Below, piece after piece: positions 14,312 to 15,663 of a DNA stretch of 15,663 nt. The translations under genes and the position numbers were made by a program. The notes under the pieces are model-generated. The model did no database searches and had not been told where the DNA came from. It saw nothing but the letters and a program-made list of their open reading frames with translations. This stretch comes from VMDJ01 sp965659945 (GTDB taxonomy: Bacteria; Pseudomonadota; Gammaproteobacteria; Chromatiales; Chromatiaceae), in assembly GCA_965659945.1 (NCBI GenBank), contig CBFHYJ010000040.1:1-15663 (forward strand), in the 5' to 3' direction. Positions within the stretch are counted from its first letter, which is position 1; each line of letters begins with the position of its first letter.

Positions 14312-15433
14312 TTAATACTTTGGAGGATGCGCAGTGATGGCCGACATGTGTCCTTGAAGAGGCTCCAAGACCGGGGCAAGCTTCTTTCGCATCAAACTTC
14401 CTATGGCGGTTGAACCTTTAAACACCGGACGAACTACCCCGTAGCTCAACCCTGAGAGAACTCGAACCGCTAAGAGCTTATCGGCAAATGCATCATTTAG
14501 ACTGATCACTGCCTGAGCACCATCATGCTGACTGATCCAATCCTCAGCTTCAGCCGACAACTCTTCCAAGGTTAGATCAACACGCTCCTCTCGCACTGGT
14601 GAAAAATAGTCCGCGATCTGATCTAAGGTCATATTGATCACATCTTGATTCGATGGCTTTTTTAAAATACCGAACAAGGTCTGCATGTATCGCTGCCCAG
14701 GCTCATCCAACACTCGCGCAAGGACTTGAGCAGCGCAATTACCTTGTTGCGCAAGCGCTGCTAGCTCTGCGCTATGTGAGGTATGGAATTCATGTGCTTC
14801 ATGTTGTTCAGGCAGGTTGTCCGGCAAGGTCGCGATAAAGCCAACGTAGAAAGGTGGCTTTCGTCCAGCTTTACGCCAGAGTGAATCAATTTGCTCATCA
14901 TTCAACAAACCCGGCTGAAGCACCAAACGAACCGTTTCAATCTGTTTTTCAGGCTCAACTTCAAAGGGCAAATGTTCTACCAAATACTCAGCGAGTAGAG
15001 GGCCCATCTGCCCTTCGCAAACGGCTTGTTTGCGCAGCATCTGACGTGCGTTTTCAGCATCTTCCATTGCCCACCAAGCTCGGCGCGCAAGATCATCTGT
15101 GAGCCCCGGAGCATGCACTGCGGCAACCACAGCTTCTGGCTCACCCAACATCAGCAATTGCTCAAGACTGTCATCTTTCATCTGCCCCATACGGGTCCAT
15201 CGCTGCAGATAGACGGGGTAGCCACCCGGGGACCCAAGCACATGACCGGAGATCAACTCTTTAACGAGCTTGATATATTGCTCATCACGACAGTTAGGGT
15301 TCAGGTTGACCTTGGCTTCACCCTGTTCAGACAAGCCAAATACTGTCATCTGAGATTCATTAATGCGGATAGCTTGTGGCTTGTTTGCCAACAAGACATT
15401 AAGACGTAGTGAATCTTCTGGGGCTAACTGCAT
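14312..15433 (-). CDS. dsrS: DsrS-like protein of the reverse dissimilatory sulfite reductase cluster
   Basis: A 373-residue soluble protein with no membrane segment or known catalytic motif. Its position 24 bp downstream of a DsrR-like gene, on the same strand, is the dsrR-dsrS order that ends the dsr operon of purple sulfur bacteria. The size (about 40 kDa) and segments such as RRAWWAMEDAENARQML fit DsrS as I remember it. DsrS is a cytoplasmic protein of unclear biochemical role in rDsr-based sulfur oxidation and has been considered dispensable or accessory. The ATG at 15433 has no clear Shine-Dalgarno, so translational coupling to dsrR is likely; the next in-frame ATG is 28 codons later. 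The assignment rests on synteny plus recalled similarity, and the upstream dsr genes are outside the window. Confidence 0.8.
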   Translation of the reverse strand: MQLAPEDSLRLNVLLANKPQAIRINESQMTVFGLSEQGEAKVNLNPNCRDEQYIKLVKELISGHVLGSPGGYPVYLQRWTRMGQMKDDSLEQLLMLGEPEAVVAAVHAPGLTDDLARRAWWAMEDAENARQMLRKQAVCEGQMGPLLAEYLVEHLPFEVEPEKQIETVRLVLQPGLLNDEQIDSLWRKAGRKPPFYVGFIATLPDNLPEQHEAHEFHTSHSAELAALAQQGNCAAQVLARVLDEPGQRYMQTLFGILKKPSNQDVINMTLDQIADYFSPVREERVDLTLEELSAEAEDWISQHDGAQAVISLNDAFADKLLAVRVLSGLSYGVVRPVFKGSTAIGSLMRKKLAPVLEPLQGHMSAITAHPPKY

Positions 15434-15457
15434 ACCAACTAAGATTCAAAAAAGACG

Positions 15458-15663
15458 TTATGCCTTTGGAGCTGAATAGTTAGCGTCGTCTGGATTGATG
15501 AAGATAAATTGGGCTTCACCACCATCTAAGGTCGAAAAGTCCAACGTTGTATTGTCCAGTAGTGGCACATATTCAGGCGCCATAGCGATGTTTACACCTT
15601 CGCTTTTAAAGGTGATGTCATCATCATTAGCTTCATCAAAGCCCATACGATATTCAAAGCTAC
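15458..15663 (-). CDS. dsrR: DsrR, cysteine-free A-type scaffold (IscA-like), 3' part only
   Basis: The last 67 residues are present; the frame is open to the window edge, so the gene starts outside. The visible segment begins SFEYRMGFDEANDDDITF and continues with GVNIAMAPEYVPLLDNTTLD, which is the IscA/HesB beta fold. The C-terminal CGCG motif of true IscA proteins is absent: the segment reads GGEAQFIFINPDDANYSAPK and contains no cysteine. That is the hallmark of DsrR, an A-type-scaffold relative in dsr operons that lacks Fe-S ligands and influences expression or maturation of the Dsr system. dsrS follows directly. The short ORF starting at the internal Met (15646) is not a true start. This gene is the main reason for assigning the right edge to a dsr cluster. 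Confidence 0.87.
   Translation of the reverse strand, partial: SFEYRMGFDEANDDDITFKSEGVNIAMAPEYVPLLDNTTLDFSTLDGGEAQFIFINPDDANYSAPKA

Noticed and set aside
15026..15409. 127-codon open frame on the plus strand opposite dsrS
   Set aside because: An antisense shadow with no motif and no ribosome-binding site; dsrS is supported by synteny with dsrR.
15458..15663. IscA/ErpA Fe-S scaffold
   Set aside because: The C-terminal cysteines (CGCG-type motif) are absent in the visible sequence, which instead fits DsrR.
1..15663. CRISPR arrays, insertion sequences, prophage, tRNA or rRNA genes
   Set aside because: I saw no regularly spaced repeats, transposase or integrase motifs, or structural RNA signatures on either strand.

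Overview
The window (about 15.7 kb, moderate GC, densely packed genes) looks like chromosomal DNA of a sulfur-oxidising gammaproteobacterium that uses the reverse dissimilatory sulfite reductase (rDsr) pathway. Both ends support this. At the right edge is the C-terminal part of a cysteine-free A-type-scaffold protein that reads as DsrR, followed by a gene that fits DsrS. At the left edge is the start of a TusA sulfur carrier (CPLP motif) downstream of a single-domain rhodanese. That rhd-tusA order, usually followed by dsrE2, is typical of organisms that deliver cytoplasmic persulfide sulfur to rDsr. Siroheme synthase CysG and a small CbiX chelatase, also in the window, can supply the siroheme that sulfite reductases need. 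No phage, transposon, CRISPR array, tRNA or rRNA is visible.

Layout. (1) 1-579, minus: rhodanese, then tusA (cut by the edge), each with a recognisable sigma70-like promoter. (2) 690-2141, plus: cysG, ending in a bidirectional terminator shared with the convergent operon. (3) 7879-2167, minus: a tightly overlapping five-gene unit: Atm1-type ABC exporter, CCA tRNA nucleotidyltransferase, NarX-like histidine kinase, NarL-like response regulator and a second rhodanese. (4) 7962-8318, plus: a stand-alone S24/LexA-fold protein without the catalytic lysine and without a DNA-binding domain. A 26-bp imperfect palindrome precedes it, and its 3' end overlaps cbiX. (5) 11419-8281, minus: pepN, then cbiX with a cysteine-rich tail. 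(6) 11560-12722, plus: grxC, hslR and an unrecognised six-cysteine protein. (7) 13711-12719, minus: a ferredoxin/flavin-reductase-like fusion with eroded cofactor motifs. (8) 15663-13779, minus: dsrR, dsrS and an HTH/coiled-coil protein, closed by a terminator.

How the genes may work together (inference): TusA, the rhodaneses, DsrR/DsrS and the siroheme genes belong to sulfur transfer and rDsr maturation. The exporter-kinase-regulator-rhodanese operon is the best candidate for something less described. The kinase has almost no periplasmic domain but carries a four-cysteine cluster in its cytoplasmic central module. It is co-transcribed with an Atm1-type (glutathione-sulfur) exporter and a sulfurtransferase, which suggests cytoplasmic redox or sulfane-sulfur sensing rather than nitrate sensing. 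The other genes (pepN, cca, grxC, hslR) are ordinary housekeeping genes.
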